Positions 13,559-26,586 are shown, counted from the first letter of the stretch. The stretch: DNA of 49,959 nt from Alphaproteobacteria bacterium (GCA_029248825.1 JAQWIP010000043.1:1-49959); one strand, 5' to 3'. The notes: generated by a model not told the origin, from the letters alone. Made by a program: numbers and translations.

Positions 13559-13588
13559 GGCTTTACCCGTCTCGGCAAAGACCCTTGT

Positions 13589-14245
13589 TTACGCAATAGA
13601 CTGGCCGGTTTTTTTCCAATCCGCGAGAAATGCCTCAAGGCCTTTATCGGTCAACGGATGGGCGATGAGCGACCGCAATACCTCGGGCGGCAGCGTGGCG
13701 ACATCGGCGCCAATCAGAGCGGCCGCGCGCATATGCTCGGGGCTGCGAACCGAGGCCACCAAAATCTCGGTCTCCAGATCGGGATAATTATCATAAATTT
13801 GGCGAATGTCCGATATCAGCCCCATACCATCGGCGCCAATATCATCGAGGCGGCCGACGAAAGGCGAAATATAGGCGGCGCCCGCTTTGGCCGCCAGCAG
13901 CGCTTGATTGGCTGAGAAGCACAAAGTGACATTTACTTTTTTGCCTCGGTCGGCCAGCGAGCGCGTGGCTTTTAGCCCATCCCAGGTCAGCGGCACTTTG
14001 ATGCACACATTCTCGGCAATGGCCAGCAGCTCATCGGCTTCTTTTAGCATGGCGTCGGCGTCCAAAGCGGTCACTTCGGCCGAGACGGGGCCTGGCACGA
14101 GATCGCAAATCTCGGCGATGAGCGTTTTGAAATCTTGCCCCGATTTGGCCACCAGCGATGGATTGGTGGTCACCCCATCCACCATGCCGGTGTCGGCAAG
14201 GTCTTTAATGGCCTGTAAATCGGCGCTATCGACAAAAAACTGCAT
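13589..14245 (-). CDS. Transaldolase / fructose-6-phosphate aldolase family protein
   Basis: [68 protein letters not shown]; about 218 aa short transaldolase. Confidence 0.93.
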   Translation of the reverse strand: MQFFVDSADLQAIKDLADTGMVDGVTTNPSLVAKSGQDFKTLIAEICDLVPGPVSAEVTALDADAMLKEADELLAIAENVCIKVPLTWDGLKATRSLADRGKKVNVTLCFSANQALLAAKAGAAYISPFVGRLDDIGADGMGLISDIRQIYDNYPDLETEILVASVRSPEHMRAAALIGADVATLPPEVLRSLIAHPLTDKGLEAFLADWKKTGQSIA

Positions 14246-14355
14246 TTGGCTCTCCTATGTATGTTTTGTTAAAATGCACCACTGTCTCTCATTCGGCAAG
14301 GGGGTTCGCCAAATCAAGGCGGCGGGCGTTCGCGTGACTTGCCATTTCCCAGCCA

Positions 14356-16569
14356 TTGTTAGAAACTGCCGCCATGCAAATTGTTTCCGTGCTGATTCCC
14401 CTTGGCCTGCCCGGGCCATATGATTATGCCGTGCCGCCCGATATGGACGTGCGCGTCGGAGATTTCGTGCGCGTGCCTTTGGGGCCGCGCCGCGTCAATG
14501 GGGTGGTCTGGTCGGCGCCCCGAAGTTTGGGCGCGGATGACCTTGAGCCGAAAAAAATAAAATCCATTCTCGAGCGTCTCGACGTGCCCGCGCTGTCGGC
14601 GCAATTGCGCGAATTTGTCGATTGGGTGGCCGCCTATGTGATGTCGCCGCCTGGCTCCGTGTTGCGCCAAGTGATGCGCGTGCCAACCGCGTTTGAGCCG
14701 GCCAAACCGCTGCTGGCCTATCGCGCCGACCCCTCCAACTCGGCGGCGCGCCCCGATAAAATGACGGCGGCGCGCACGCGCGTCTTCGACGTTTTGGCCG
14801 CGCTGCCCGAAGCCATGGGGCTGACCAGCCCCGATTTGGCGCGCGAAGCCAAAGTCTCGGCTTCCGTCATCAAGGGGCTTTTGGAGGGCGGGTTTTTGCA
14901 GACCTATAATTTGCCGGGCCATAAAGCTTTCGCCCAGCCGGAGCCTGACCATTTGACCCGGCGCTTTTCGGGCGACCAAGAGCGCGTTACAAAAGCCTTG
15001 AGCGCTGCCGTGGGCGAGCGCAGGTTTACCACGCATTTATTGGATGGCGTGACGGGCTCGGGCAAGACGGAAGTTTATTTCGAGGCCATCGCCCAGGCCT
15101 TGCGCGAGACCCGTCAGGCGCTCATTTTACTGCCCGAAATCTCGCTGACCACGCAGTTTCTCGAGCGTTTCGAGGCGCGCTTTGGCTGCGCCCCAGCTTT
15201 ATGGCATTCGGGTCTTGGCTCCAGCGAGCGCCGCCGAACTTGGCGTGAGATTGCCGAGGGACGCGTTCAGGTTTTGGTTGGCGCGCGCTCGGCGCTGTTT
15301 TTGCCGTGGCAAGATTTGGGCGTCATTATTGTCGATGAAGAACATGACGGCGGCTTTAAACAAGAAGACGGGGTGATTTATAACGCCCGCGACATGTCGG
15401 TGGTGCGCGCGCGCCTCGCTTCGTGTCCGGTTGTTTTGTCCTCGGCGACCCCGTCTTTGGAAAGCTATGTTAACGCAAGCGAGGGGCGCTATGAGACGCA
15501 TAAATTAGCCTCGCGCCATGGCGGCGCTTCCATGCCGAAAATGCAATTGGTCGATATGCGCGCCAGTCCCCCGCCGCGCGGCGCTTGGATGGTACCAGAA
15601 ATGGTGGCCAGCGTTGGTGCCGCGCTGGAGCGCGGCGAGCAAGCGCTGCTGTTTTTAAATCGGCGCGGCTATGCCCCCCTGACCTTGTGTCGAGGCTGCG
15701 GCCATCGCTATGCCTGCCCCGATTGCGATTCGTGGATGGTCGAACATCGCTTCCGCAAGCAATTGCAATGCCATCATTGCGGCCATCTCGAGCCCGTGCC
15801 GGATGTCTGCACGCAATGCCATGAGCCAGATAAATTGGCCGCCTGCGGGCCCGGTGTCGAGCGCATCACGGAAGAAATCATTGGCCATTTCCCGCAAGCC
15901 CGCACGGTTATTCTCTCGTCGGATATGGCGGGCGGCACGCAAGCTTTGCGCGAGACCATCCAACAAATTGCCGCTGGCGAGGCGGATATTATCGTCGGCA
16001 CGCAAATTGTTGCCAAAGGTCACCATTTCCCCAAGCTGAGTTTTGTCGGCGTGGTCGATGCCGACCTTGGCCTCGGCAATGGCGATTTGCGCGCCGCCGA
16101 GCGCACCTATCAATTGCTCAGCCAAGTGGCGGGTCGTTCGGGACGCTCGGCCGAGGCGGAAGGCTTTGCCATGTTGCAAACCCATATGCCCGAGCATCCG
16201 GTTTTGCAGGCTTTGGCGGCGGGCGACCGCGATGGGTTTTTTACCCGCGAGGTTTTGTCGCGCGAGATTGCGGGGATGCCGCCCTATGGCCGTTTGGCGG
16301 CGCTGATTATCTCGGCCACGGACCCCAATGAGGCGCTGGCTTTCGTGCGCGATTTGGCCAGCAAAATGCCCGTGCATGGCGAGATTCGGGTTCTCGGCCC
16401 TGCGCCCGCCCCGATTGCGCGCATTCGCAATCGCTTCCGCTTTCGGTTTTTGCTCAAAGGCCCCAAAAATGCGCCCATGCAAGCGTATATTGGCCAATGG
16501 CTCGAACCCATTAAAACCCGAGGATCGGTAAGGCTTTCCGTCGATATTGACCCCTATAGTTTTTTGTAA
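14356..16569 (+). CDS. priA: Primosomal protein N' (replication restart helicase PriA)
   Basis: LLDGVTGSGKTEVYFEAI, VDEEHDGGFKQEDGVIYNARD, zinc-binding Cys clusters CRGCGHRYACPDCDSWM / CHHCGHLEPVPDVCTQC. Confidence 0.96.
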   Translation: MLETAAMQIVSVLIPLGLPGPYDYAVPPDMDVRVGDFVRVPLGPRRVNGVVWSAPRSLGADDLEPKKIKSILERLDVPALSAQLREFVDWVAAYVMSPPGSVLRQVMRVPTAFEPAKPLLAYRADPSNSAARPDKMTAARTRVFDVLAALPEAMGLTSPDLAREAKVSASVIKGLLEGGFLQTYNLPGHKAFAQPEPDHLTRRFSGDQERVTKALSAAVGERRFTTHLLDGVTGSGKTEVYFEAIAQALRETRQALILLPEISLTTQFLERFEARFGCAPALWHSGLGSSERRRTWREIAEGRVQVLVGARSALFLPWQDLGVIIVDEEHDGGFKQEDGVIYNARDMSVVRARLASCPVVLSSATPSLESYVNASEGRYETHKLASRHGGASMPKMQLVDMRASPPPRGAWMVPEMVASVGAALERGEQALLFLNRRGYAPLTLCRGCGHRYACPDCDSWMVEHRFRKQLQCHHCGHLEPVPDVCTQCHEPDKLAACGPGVERITEEIIGHFPQARTVILSSDMAGGTQALRETIQQIAAGEADIIVGTQIVAKGHHFPKLSFVGVVDADLGLGNGDLRAAERTYQLLSQVAGRSGRSAEAEGFAMLQTHMPEHPVLQALAAGDRDGFFTREVLSREIAGMPPYGRLAALIISATDPNEALAFVRDLASKMPVHGEIRVLGPAPAPIARIRNRFRFRFLLKGPKNAPMQAYIGQWLEPIKTRGSVRLSVDIDPYSFL

Positions 16570-16783
16570 AGCCACGGCCTTGGCACGAGCCGCGCAAAAG
16601 GCGCGCCAGAGCCGAGGGGGGATGCGCAAATGGGGTGTTGCCAGCGCTGGTCTGACGTGATATCTCATCAGCCAGATTGGACGGAAAGGCACTTTAAATC
16701 CGTCATAAATCGCGATTTTGAATTTGTTTCCGCGCTTTTTTTGAAGTGTCCAAAACCGCCGCTAACTCGAATGGAATAATCTG

Positions 16784-17347
16784 TTGTCTGCTGATGAAAG
16801 TGTAATTGGGGGTTTGGCTGGGCGATACGCCGTAGCGCTTTTCGAATTGACCCAAGAGCTTCCAGCCGCGCAAGCCAAAACAGTGGCTGGCGATGTGGAC
16901 GGTTTGAAAGCCTTAATTCAAGACAATGAGAGCCTTCAAAAACTGATCAAAAGCCCCCTCATTAGCGCCGCGGAACAAGCGGCTGCGCTGTCGGCTGTGT
17001 TGGATAAAGCGGGCCTGCATAAATTGGTGAAAAATTTTGCGGCTCTTGTGGTTTCCAAACGCCGCGCTTTCGCGCTGGTCGATATGGCGAGCCAATTTAA
17101 TGCGCTGTCCGAGCTGTCTCGCGATGAGATTACCGCCTATGTGACATCCGCCCGCGATTTGACCGCGGAACAAATTAAATCGCTGAAAAGCGAACTCAAT
17201 CAGGCTTCGGGCAAAACTGTTCTTATCGAAGCTGAAACCGATGCGGCTCTTTTGGGTGGCATGGTTGTTAAAATTGGCAGTCGTATGATTGACGGCTCGC
17301 TGCGAACCAAGTTGAATTCTCTAAAAACGGCTCTCAGCGAAGGCTGA
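16784..17347 (+). CDS. atpH: F1F0 ATP synthase delta subunit (probable TTG start)
   Basis: GLAGRYAVALFELTQE N-terminus and KIGSRMIDGSLRTKLNSLKTAL C-terminus; first gene of atpHAGDC. Confidence 0.93.
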   Translation: MSADESVIGGLAGRYAVALFELTQELPAAQAKTVAGDVDGLKALIQDNESLQKLIKSPLISAAEQAAALSAVLDKAGLHKLVKNFAALVVSKRRAFALVDMASQFNALSELSRDEITAYVTSARDLTAEQIKSLKSELNQASGKTVLIEAETDAALLGGMVVKIGSRMIDGSLRTKLNSLKTALSEG

Positions 17348-17373
17348 GCGGCTCCTTAAAGTGAGGCACACTG

Positions 17374-18903
17374 ATGGACATTAAAGCGTCGGAAATTTCT
17401 TCCATCCTAAAAGAGCAAATTAAAGGCTTTGACCAAAAATCGGAGGTCTCCGAGATTGGCCAAGTTCTCTCCGTTGGCGATGGGATTGCCCGTATCTACG
17501 GCCTAGACAATGTTCAGGCCGGTGAAATGGTGGAATTCCCTGGCGGCATTCGCGGCATGGCGCTTAATCTTGAAGAAGATAACGTCGGCGTTGTGGTGTT
17601 TGGCTCGGACCGCGATATTCGCGAAGGCGATACCGTAAAACGCACCGGCGATATTGTGTCGGTGCCAGTCGGCAAAGGCTTGCTCGGCCGCGTGGTTGAC
17701 GCGCTCGGCAATCCGCTCGACGGCAAAGGCCCGATTGAAGCCGATGCGCACATGAAAGTGGACGTCAAGGCGCCGGGCATTATCCCGCGCAAATCGGTGC
17801 ATGAGCCGATGCAAACCGGCCTGAAAGCTGTCGATGCGCTTATTCCTGTTGGCCGTGGCCAGCGCGAGCTGATCATTGGTGACCGCCAAACCGGCAAGAC
17901 CGCGATTGCGATTGACGCGATTTTGAACCAAAAAGCGGCCAATGAAGGCGATGATGAAAGCGCGAAACTCTATTGCGTTTACGTTGCCATTGGCCAGAAG
18001 CGCTCGACCGTGGCGCAGATTGTGAAAACACTGGAAGAAAACGATGCGATGAAATATTCCGTCGTTGTGGCCGCGACCGCTTCGGAAGCCGCGCCCATGC
18101 AGTTCTTGGCACCTTTTGCGGGTTGCACCATGGCGGAATATTTCCGCGACAATGGCATGCACGCGCTGATTACCTATGATGATTTGTCGAAACAGGCTGT
18201 GGCCTATCGTCAAATGTCGCTTCTGCTGCGTCGTCCACCGGGTCGCGAAGCCTATCCGGGCGATGTGTTCTTCTTGCACTCTCGTTTGCTCGAGCGTGCG
18301 GCGAAATTGAACGAAGATTCGGGCAGCGGTTCGATGACGGCTTTGCCAATCATTGAAACCCAAGCCAATGACGTATCCGCGTATATTCCAACCAATGTGA
18401 TTTCCATCACCGATGGTCAAATTTTCTTGGAAACGGACTTGTTCTATCAAGGCATTCGTCCTGCGGTTAACGTAGGTCTGTCGGTGTCTCGTGTGGGCTC
18501 TTCGGCGCAAATTAAAGCGATGAAGCAGGTTGCGGGTAAAATTAAGGGTGAGCTGGCGCAATATCGCGAAATGGCTGCCTTTGCTCAGTTTGGTTCCGAT
18601 TTGGACGCCTCGACCCAGCAATTGCTGCGCCGTGGCGAACGCCTCACCGAGCTGTTGAAACAAGCGCAATTCTCGCCACTGAAAGTGGAAGAGCAAGTTG
18701 TGGTGATTTACGCCGGCGTAAACGGCTATCTCGATGCGATTGAAACATCGCAAGTTGGCGACTTCGAAAACGGTCTCCTCGAGCTGGTTCATAATAGCCA
18801 TAGCGCTATTTTGGACAGCGTTCGCGCCGAGAAAGCTCTGTCGGATACAACCGAAGCGGCCTTGAAAAAAGTCGTCGACGAGTATGCTGCGAGTTTCGCG
18901 TAA
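17374..18903 (+). CDS. atpA: F1F0 ATP synthase alpha subunit
   Basis: [44 protein letters not shown]. Confidence 0.99.
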   Translation: MDIKASEISSILKEQIKGFDQKSEVSEIGQVLSVGDGIARIYGLDNVQAGEMVEFPGGIRGMALNLEEDNVGVVVFGSDRDIREGDTVKRTGDIVSVPVGKGLLGRVVDALGNPLDGKGPIEADAHMKVDVKAPGIIPRKSVHEPMQTGLKAVDALIPVGRGQRELIIGDRQTGKTAIAIDAILNQKAANEGDDESAKLYCVYVAIGQKRSTVAQIVKTLEENDAMKYSVVVAATASEAAPMQFLAPFAGCTMAEYFRDNGMHALITYDDLSKQAVAYRQMSLLLRRPPGREAYPGDVFFLHSRLLERAAKLNEDSGSGSMTALPIIETQANDVSAYIPTNVISITDGQIFLETDLFYQGIRPAVNVGLSVSRVGSSAQIKAMKQVAGKIKGELAQYREMAAFAQFGSDLDASTQQLLRRGERLTELLKQAQFSPLKVEEQVVVIYAGVNGYLDAIETSQVGDFENGLLELVHNSHSAILDSVRAEKALSDTTEAALKKVVDEYAASFA

Positions 18904-18931
18904 ACCCTAGATTGAGCAAGAGGGCCGATAG

Positions 18932-21305
<2,374 letters not shown>

Positions 21306-21342
21306 AGGTTTCGAGTTAGGAAACTCTTAGTTAGGATAGAGA

Positions 21343-21618
21343 ATGGCCGATAAGCTACAATTTGATCTGGTAAGCCCTGAAAAGCTGGTGTTTTCCGCCC
21401 AAGTCGACGGCGTGCAAATTCCCGGTGCCGAGGGCGATTTTGGGGCTCTTCCCAATCACAGCCCAGTCATGGCCATGCTCCGTGCCGGCACTCTGGTCAT
21501 CGAAAACGATGGCAAGACGCAAGACTATACGCTCGATGGCGGCTTCGTCGACGTGACCCCGCAAGGTGTCACCGTCTTGGCGGAGAGCATCGGCGAGGGT
21601 GCTGGCGAAGAAGCTTAA
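21343..21618 (+). CDS. atpC: F1F0 ATP synthase epsilon subunit, short form (91 aa)
   Basis: KLQFDLVSPEKLVFSAQVDGVQIPGAEGDFGALPNHSPVMAMLRAGTLVI beta-sandwich domain; no C-terminal helical domain. Confidence 0.93.
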   Translation: MADKLQFDLVSPEKLVFSAQVDGVQIPGAEGDFGALPNHSPVMAMLRAGTLVIENDGKTQDYTLDGGFVDVTPQGVTVLAESIGEGAGEEA

Positions 21619-21638
21619 TCCTGCTAAAAAGTTAAAAA

Positions 21639-21672
21639 CAGGCGCCCTTGTTCGTAAGCGGCGCCTTTTTTA
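21639..21672 (+). terminator. Rho-independent terminator after atpC
   Basis: AGGCGCC-N13-GGCGCCT followed by TTTTT, 20 bp after the atpC stop. Confidence 0.8.
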
Positions 21673-21675
21673 TGT

Positions 21676-22515
21676 CTATTCGAACACCACGGTCTTATTG
21701 CCGTTTAAAAACACCCGCCGCTCGGTAAGCAAACGCACGGCGCGTGCCAAAGTACGCCGTTCGGTGTCGCGCCCCACGTCGATGAAGCTGGCGACATTCA
21801 TATCATGGCGCACGGGCTCGACGCCTTGCGTGATAATCGGGCCTTCATCCAAATCGGCGGTGACAAAATGCGCCGTCGCGCCGATGATTTTCACGCCGCG
21901 TTCATGCGCTTGGCTATATGGCTCGGCGCCTTTGAAACTGGGCAGGAAACTATGATGGATGTTGATGATGCGGCCGCTATGGCGGGCCACAAATTCGGGC
22001 GTTAGCACTTGCATATAGCGCGCCAATATCACCAAATCGATGGAGTCTTGCTCGATGAGCGCATCCAATTTGGCTTCATTGTCGGCCTTGGCCTCGCGCC
22101 CGCCGAGCGTGTGATAGGCAAGGTTTGCATCCTGCGCCCAATGGCGACCCGTCTCATGGTTGGAGGCAATGGCGGCAATCTCCATTTTCAAACTGCCGAC
22201 TTGCTGGCGATAGATTAAATCAATCAGGCAATGGTCGAATTTCGACAGAAGAATTAACACGCGCGGGCGCGCAGTGGCATCAGCCACTTGCAGGTTCATG
22301 TCAAATTCTCCAGCAATATCGGCTAATTGGCGCTCCACTTGGGCAGAACTTGTGTCACCCTCAAAACCGATGCGCATGAAATACTGCCCCGTCTCGGGCG
22401 CGCTATATTGCTGGCTGTCCAAAATGTTAAATGTTTGTTCGGCGAGGTTTTGCGTAATCGCCGCCACAATCCCCGGGCGGTCGGGGCAAGATAGGGTCAA
22501 GATAAAGGACTTCAT
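21676..22515 (-). CDS. purU: Formyltetrahydrofolate deformylase
   Basis: ACT domain ILTLSCPDRPGIVAAITQNL; catalytic region NIHHSFLPSFKGAEPYSQAHERGVKIIGATAHFVTADLDEGPII. Confidence 0.95.
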   Translation of the reverse strand: MKSFILTLSCPDRPGIVAAITQNLAEQTFNILDSQQYSAPETGQYFMRIGFEGDTSSAQVERQLADIAGEFDMNLQVADATARPRVLILLSKFDHCLIDLIYRQQVGSLKMEIAAIASNHETGRHWAQDANLAYHTLGGREAKADNEAKLDALIEQDSIDLVILARYMQVLTPEFVARHSGRIINIHHSFLPSFKGAEPYSQAHERGVKIIGATAHFVTADLDEGPIITQGVEPVRHDMNVASFIDVGRDTERRTLARAVRLLTERRVFLNGNKTVVFE

Positions 22516-23493
22516 TTAGCGCTCCTGGCGATAGGCAAAACTCTGTTTGATTTTCATCAGCAAATGCTCCAAAGCACTGGCGTCTTCATAGTGTCGCGTT
22601 TCGCCCTCGCCATGGCAAGTGGGCAGGGGCGATAAATCGGCTTCCGCATCGGGGTCGAAAAAATACGCCATCGAGTGGCGCGTCTTGCCCGAGCGATTGA
22701 CCACCCGGTGGCGCGTCGAGGCGTAGCGATTGTTGGTCCAACGCGCCATCATGTCGCCGATATTAACCACCACAAAGTCGCGCGAGGCCGGCACGCTTAT
22801 CCAGTCGCCATTGGCTTTTTGCACTTCCAGCCCCGGCTCGTCGTTTTGCAACAAAAGGGTCAAACAGCCAAAATCTGTATGCGCCCCCGCCCCCAAAAGG
22901 GTCTCGTCGCGCATCGGCGGATAACGCAAGGGCGCCAGCGTCGCCATCGGCAAGGTCAGCCAAGGTTCAAAATGCCTCTCCTCCAAGCCCAGCGATAAAG
23001 CAAAGGCTTGCATGAGCTGGCGCGATAGCCCCTCGCAAGCCGCATAAGTCGCTTGCATGGCGGCTTTAAACTCAGAGCCACCGATGGCCTCATTCGGCCA
23101 TTGGTTCGGCCCGTGTAAGGCCACGCCTGCGGCTACTTTAGGGTGGTGAAGCGGTAAATCGCGGCCGATTTTCAGCCCTTCTTTGGCATCGCCTTGAGCT
23201 TGGTTTTGGGCATCCAATACTTCTTGGCCGGCGCCAAACCAGCCGCGATGATAGGGCGAGGCCTCGATAGAGAGGCTTTGTTTATCTGCCAAGGGGCGGT
23301 CAAAAAACTGCGCCGCTTGGGCAAACCCCGCATCGATAATCTCGCGGGCGAGGCCATGATGGGTGAGCAGAAAAAATCCTGTTTCGCGACAAGCTTGGCC
23401 GATGGCGTCGGCGACAGACTGGCGCGCGTCTTGATTTGGCGTCTGCCCGTCTTGCGCGAAAGCTGCGAAATCAAGGACGGGGAGGCTCTCCAT
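22516..23493 (-). CDS. Isopenicillin N synthase-like 2-oxoglutarate/Fe(II)-dependent oxygenase
   Basis: HTDFGCLTLLLQNDEPGLEVQ (HxD), NIGDMMARWTNNRYASTRHRVVN (distal His, RxS-like); N-terminal LPVLDFAAF. Confidence 0.88.
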   Translation of the reverse strand: MESLPVLDFAAFAQDGQTPNQDARQSVADAIGQACRETGFFLLTHHGLAREIIDAGFAQAAQFFDRPLADKQSLSIEASPYHRGWFGAGQEVLDAQNQAQGDAKEGLKIGRDLPLHHPKVAAGVALHGPNQWPNEAIGGSEFKAAMQATYAACEGLSRQLMQAFALSLGLEERHFEPWLTLPMATLAPLRYPPMRDETLLGAGAHTDFGCLTLLLQNDEPGLEVQKANGDWISVPASRDFVVVNIGDMMARWTNNRYASTRHRVVNRSGKTRHSMAYFFDPDAEADLSPLPTCHGEGETRHYEDASALEHLLMKIKQSFAYRQER

Positions 23494-23494
23494 A

Positions 23495-24022
23495 TCAGGT
23501 TTGCGCGGGGCTTAGAAAAGCCAAACGCCGCTCCAGCTCGGTATAAATCGGTTTTTTGAAATCAATCACCCGCGCCACACATTCCGACATTGGACGCCAA
23601 GCCCATGCCTCAAATTCAATCTGACTATGCGAGGTCAAATTAATATCGCTGTCTTGGCCGAGAAACCGCATGGCAAACCATTTTTGTTTTTGCCCGCGAA
23701 ACTTGCCTTTCAAGGCCGTGCCGATAAGCGCCTCTGGCAAATCATAGGCCAGCCAATTGGGCAGCTCATAAATCAGCTCGGCCTCGCGCACGCCGGTCTC
23801 TTCGGCCAACTCGCGAAAGGCGGCTTGCACCGGCGTTTCGCCCGCATCCATGCCGCCTTGGGGCAATTGCCAGAGGGGGGCATCTTCGGGCAATTTATCG
23901 GCGCGGCGTTGGCCACACCACACCTGCCCTTTCGGGTTCAGCAAAACAATCCCGACACAGGGGCGATAAGCCAAGCTCTGCGCAGGGTGGTCGGCCGGAT
24001 AATGGGGAACAGCGTAACTCAT
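23495..24022 (-). CDS. rppH: Nudix hydrolase, RNA pyrophosphohydrolase RppH
   Basis: YRPCVGIVLLNPKGQVWCGQR; Nudix box GGMDAGETPVQAAFRELAEETG. Confidence 0.93.
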   Translation of the reverse strand: MSYAVPHYPADHPAQSLAYRPCVGIVLLNPKGQVWCGQRRADKLPEDAPLWQLPQGGMDAGETPVQAAFRELAEETGVREAELIYELPNWLAYDLPEALIGTALKGKFRGQKQKWFAMRFLGQDSDINLTSHSQIEFEAWAWRPMSECVARVIDFKKPIYTELERRLAFLSPAQT

Positions 24023-24032
24023 GTTTTATGTC

Positions 24033-25373
24033 TCAAGAGGTTGGTTCAAAATCGGCCTTGGCTTTTTTCAGCCCCATCAGCAATTCGATGGCGCGCGACA
24101 ATTGCTTATCGTCTTTCGGCTCGGGCGGAATAAAGGCCACGGCATTGCGGCGTTTTTTCTTCTCGCCTTTTTGGTTCGATTTCCCGTCGATATTTTGGCC
24201 GTCCAAAGCACCGCGCAAGTCTGACTCGCGGCGTCCTTTGCGGCCTTTCAAATCTTCTGGCAATTGCTGTTCGGCAATGATATCGGGCGTAATGCCCTTG
24301 GCCTGAATGGAGCGTCCCGAGGGGGTGAAATAGCGCGCGGTGGTCATCCGCAAGGCGCCCGAATTGGGCAGCGGCATAATCGATTGCACCGAGCCTTTGC
24401 CAAAGCTTTGCGTGCCAATAATCACCGCCCGGTGATGGTCTTGCAGGGCGCCTGCGACAATCTCCGCCGCCGAAGCCGAGCCGCCATTGATCATCACCAC
24501 GATGGGAAGCCCGCGCGCCATGTCGCCGCGCCTGGCGCTAAAGCGCGAGCTATCGTCTTCATTGCGTCCTCGCGTCGAGACAATCTCGCCTTTTTCCAAC
24601 ATCGTATCGGAAACCGAAATCGCCTCGCGCAATAGCCCGCCCGGGTTATTGCGAAGGTCGACGATATAGCCAGCCAAATTTGCGCTGCCAATCTCGGCGG
24701 GTAAATCGTTGAAAGCTTTTTTCAAATTGCGCGTGGTCTGCTGGTTAAACGTGGTCAGGCGAATATAGCCGATGTTTTTCTCAGGCCCTTCGACGCGCGT
24801 GCGCACGGCACGAATGCGAATGGTGTCGCGCACAATGGTAATTTCCAGCGGCTCATCCTCGCCCTCGCGCAATACGGTCAGCGTGATGGGTTTGCCTTTT
24901 TCGCCGCGCATCAGCTCCACCGCTTCCGAGAGCGTCAGCCCCATAATGGGCTTGCCGTCCAGCTCGGCAATCAAATCATTGGGTCGCATGCCGGCGCGAC
25001 TGGCAGGCGTCTCATCGATGGGGGCGATGACTTTCACCAGCCCGTTTTCCATGGTCACTTCAATGCCCAGCCCGCCGAATTCGCCTTTGGTTTCCACTTG
25101 CATGTCTTCAAAGCCCTTGGGCGGCAAATAAGAGGAATGCGGGTCGAGCGAACTCATCAAGCCCGACAGAGCCGCCTCGATAAGCTCTTTGTCGGAAGGC
25201 GCATCGACATAATTGCGGCGCACTTGTTCCAAAACATCACCAAAGAGGGTCAATTGCTCATATAGCTCTTTCTCGTCGCTCGATTGCGCCCCTGCGGGGG
25301 TGAGGCAAAGACCGGCGGCCACAAAGGCGGCGCAAGTGGCGGCGCGAAGGCTAGCAAATTTAGAAAGGGTCAT
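24033..25373 (-). CDS. ctpA: S41-family C-terminal processing peptidase
   Basis: Signal peptide, PDZ GLGIEVTMENGLVKVIAPIDETPASRAGM, catalytic GGSASAAEIVAGALQDHHRAVIIGTQSFGKGSVQ. Confidence 0.93.
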   Translation of the reverse strand: MTLSKFASLRAATCAAFVAAGLCLTPAGAQSSDEKELYEQLTLFGDVLEQVRRNYVDAPSDKELIEAALSGLMSSLDPHSSYLPPKGFEDMQVETKGEFGGLGIEVTMENGLVKVIAPIDETPASRAGMRPNDLIAELDGKPIMGLTLSEAVELMRGEKGKPITLTVLREGEDEPLEITIVRDTIRIRAVRTRVEGPEKNIGYIRLTTFNQQTTRNLKKAFNDLPAEIGSANLAGYIVDLRNNPGGLLREAISVSDTMLEKGEIVSTRGRNEDDSSRFSARRGDMARGLPIVVMINGGSASAAEIVAGALQDHHRAVIIGTQSFGKGSVQSIMPLPNSGALRMTTARYFTPSGRSIQAKGITPDIIAEQQLPEDLKGRKGRRESDLRGALDGQNIDGKSNQKGEKKKRRNAVAFIPPEPKDDKQLSRAIELLMGLKKAKADFEPTS

Positions 25374-25407
25374 CGTGGCTTCCGTTTCCAGCTCGGCGAG
25401 AGCTCGG

Positions 25408-26586
25408 TTATGATTTCAACCAAGGGGTCGGGTCAATCGGCTCCCCTTTGTAGCGTAACTCCATATATAGCTGACTGCGGCCCGAAGACCCAGACCCCAA
25501 TTGCGGATTTTCATCCAATAGGGTGCCAATCGGCTCGCCCGCCAATATGTCTTGCCCGACAAACCCTTGCGCTTCTTCGAGGCCAGCCAAAACCATCTGA
25601 TAGCCGCCCGCTACGCCCAAAATGACAATGCCACCATATTGACGAAACGGGCCGCTATACAGCACTTGCGCGTCATAGGGCGCGGTAATTTGCGCGCCCG
25701 CGCGGGCGCTAATCGAAACCCCTTGTTGGGCGACGCCATTTTCATTTTTCTGGCCAAAGCCGCGCGTCACTTGCCCCGCCACGGGGAGCGGCAAAAGCCC
25801 GCGGGCGCGCCCAAAGGAGCCGCTGCCTGTCGGGGGAGGTGCGGCTTTGCGGCGGTTTTGCAACCTTTGGGTTAACTCTCGCAAATCGCGCGCCTCGCGC
25901 ACTAATTTGGCGATGGCTTGGGCTTCGCGGGCGGCTTGCTTTCGGGCTTGGCTTTCGGCCGTGGCTTTTTGCGCCAGCGCGGCGTTCATATCTTGGCGCG
26001 CGGTGGCGGCATCTTGTTCGGCGACAATCAGCGCATTGGATTGCTTATCCATGCGGCGGCGAATGGCCGACAGCTCGGTCAATTGGTCGCGCAATTTTCC
26101 GGCTCGCGCTTGCATGCCTGGCACAATGGCGCTCATCACCAAAGCGCCCTGCACGGCATCGAGCGCATCTTCGGCATGCACGGCAAAGGCGGGGGCGGGT
26201 TGTTGTTGCATGGCTTGCAAGCCCGCCAAAAGTTTTGAGAGGGCGGCGCGGTCGCGTTGCAAGTCTTCGTCCAATTGGTTTTCGGTGACGGCCAATTCGC
26301 TCAAGCGGATTTCCAGTCGGTCGCGCTCGGCGTCGATGTTTTGCAAATCTTTGGCCAGCGCGATAATGCGTTTGCGCAATTGCCTTTGTTGCGATTTTAA
26401 CGTTTCCGCCGCCGCCTGCAATTCGGCTTGGCGGGCTTTGCGGTCTTTAATTTCATCCGATAAAGCGTCTAATTTTTGCTGCTTTCCTTGCGCCCAGGCA
26501 GGCGATAGCGGCAAGCTTATGGCCGAGATAATGGCCAAATAGAGCAGGGCTGCCAAGAGTGCGGGAATGTTGCCTATGCGTGTCAT
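25408..26586 (-). CDS. EnvC-like murein hydrolase activator / M23-family protein
   Basis: Signal peptide, coiled coil, LytM-like C-terminus (GVSISARAGAQITAPYDAQVLYSGPFRQYGGIVILGVAGGYQMVLAGL; GRSQLYMELRYKGEPIDPTPWL). Start moved from 26787 to ATG 26586. Confidence 0.88.
   Translation of the reverse strand: MTRIGNIPALLAALLYLAIISAISLPLSPAWAQGKQQKLDALSDEIKDRKARQAELQAAAETLKSQQRQLRKRIIALAKDLQNIDAERDRLEIRLSELAVTENQLDEDLQRDRAALSKLLAGLQAMQQQPAPAFAVHAEDALDAVQGALVMSAIVPGMQARAGKLRDQLTELSAIRRRMDKQSNALIVAEQDAATARQDMNAALAQKATAESQARKQAAREAQAIAKLVREARDLRELTQRLQNRRKAAPPPTGSGSFGRARGLLPLPVAGQVTRGFGQKNENGVAQQGVSISARAGAQITAPYDAQVLYSGPFRQYGGIVILGVAGGYQMVLAGLEEAQGFVGQDILAGEPIGTLLDENPQLGSGSSGRSQLYMELRYKGEPIDPTPWLKS

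Noticed and set aside
15655-16692. 345-aa minus-strand ORF opposite priA
   Set aside because: Antisense shadow of priA without recognisable family.
17503-18801. 432-aa minus-strand ORF opposite atpA
   Set aside because: Antisense shadow of a highly conserved gene; composition typical of codon-bias artefact.
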